Of a stretch of DNA of 6,501 nt, positions 6,420-6,501 are shown piece by piece. Positions within the stretch are counted from its first letter, which is position 1, and the number at the start of each line of letters is the position of its first letter. Made by a program: the position numbers and the translations under genes. The notes beneath the pieces are model-generated. The model saw nothing but the letters and a program-made list of their open reading frames with translations. It was not told where the DNA came from and did no database searches. This DNA comes from Bacteroides sp. (GTDB taxonomy: Bacteria; Bacteroidota; Bacteroidia; Bacteroidales; SM23-62), in assembly GCA_030667765.1 (NCBI GenBank), contig DAOUVF010000179.1:1-6501 (forward strand). Reading direction: 5' to 3'.

Positions 6420-6501
6420 CTAAATGTTGCCCCGGGTCCGGACCAGGATCTGGTATTGTCCGGGGACTGATCCGAGGGTGATCTTACAGGACGCATAACC
6501 G
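6420..6501 (-). CDS. C-terminal end of an Ig-like (Big-1-like) domain protein, partial, possibly split from the Na/Pi gene
   Basis: On the minus strand the frame is open from the right window edge to TAG at 6422-6420, giving 26 residues. The core KITLGSVPGQYQILVRTRG resembles the last beta strands of bacterial Ig-like group 1 domains, in which a LGS.PG.Y.V pattern is characteristic. The frame is the same as that of the downstream transporter, and the codons after the TAG (DDTLLFNFEA) look like the closing strand of the same domain leading into the first membrane helix. I recall Bacteroidota Na/Pi cotransporter proteins that carry an N-terminal Ig-like region, so this is probably the N-terminal part of the same ancestral gene. 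Only 82 nt are visible, so the identity of the whole protein is uncertain. It could be an intact separate cistron, a nonsense-interrupted gene or a sequencing error. Confidence 0.5.
   Translation of the reverse strand, partial: GYASCKITLGSVPGQYQILVRTRGNI

Overview
The window looks like a chromosomal segment of a Bacteroidota bacterium, probably an anaerobic or facultatively anaerobic member of the Bacteroidales/Marinilabiliales type. The gene families are typical of that phylum. No start codon I checked has a clear Shine-Dalgarno sequence in front of it, and the one intergenic promoter candidate carries a Bacteroidota-type -7 box (TATATTTG, fitting TAnnTTTG). Coding density is very high, and all genes read as core or housekeeping-like. 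I see no tRNA, rRNA, CRISPR array, insertion sequence or phage gene.

Layout. (1) Positions 2-2164, plus strand: the 3' end of rbfA (ribosome maturation), then a SAM-dependent methyltransferase with a hydrophobic C-terminal tail, then a LolC/LolE-like ABC transporter permease. Junctions are an ATGA overlap and a 1-nt gap, so this is one operon. (2) Positions 2165-2281: the only substantial intergenic gap, holding a candidate promoter and a 26-bp near-perfect inverted repeat just upstream of the next gene. (3) Positions 2282-4000, plus strand: an Rrf2-family regulator with three cysteines, a two-cluster ferredoxin-like protein with an extra cysteine-rich C-terminal domain, and a small cupin. 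This is a compact redox-flavoured operon. (4) Positions 3997-6501, minus strand: a Na+/phosphate cotransporter-family protein with a PhoU-like tail, followed 11 nt later by uracil-DNA glycosylase (ung), which converges on the cupin gene with overlapping stop codons. Upstream of the transporter, the minus strand encodes the end of an Ig-like (Big-1-like) domain.

Most notable points: (a) the Ig-like tail and the transporter lie in the same reading frame, separated only by one TAG codon at 6420-6422, so the transporter is probably the C-terminal part of a larger Ig-Na/Pi fusion gene that is interrupted here or has split into two cistrons; (b) the inverted repeat at 2251-2276 is a good candidate operator for the Rrf2 protein encoded immediately downstream; (c) the Rrf2-ferredoxin-cupin set is a plausible, little-characterised Fe-S/redox or nitrosative-stress response unit, although its substrate cannot be deduced from sequence alone.
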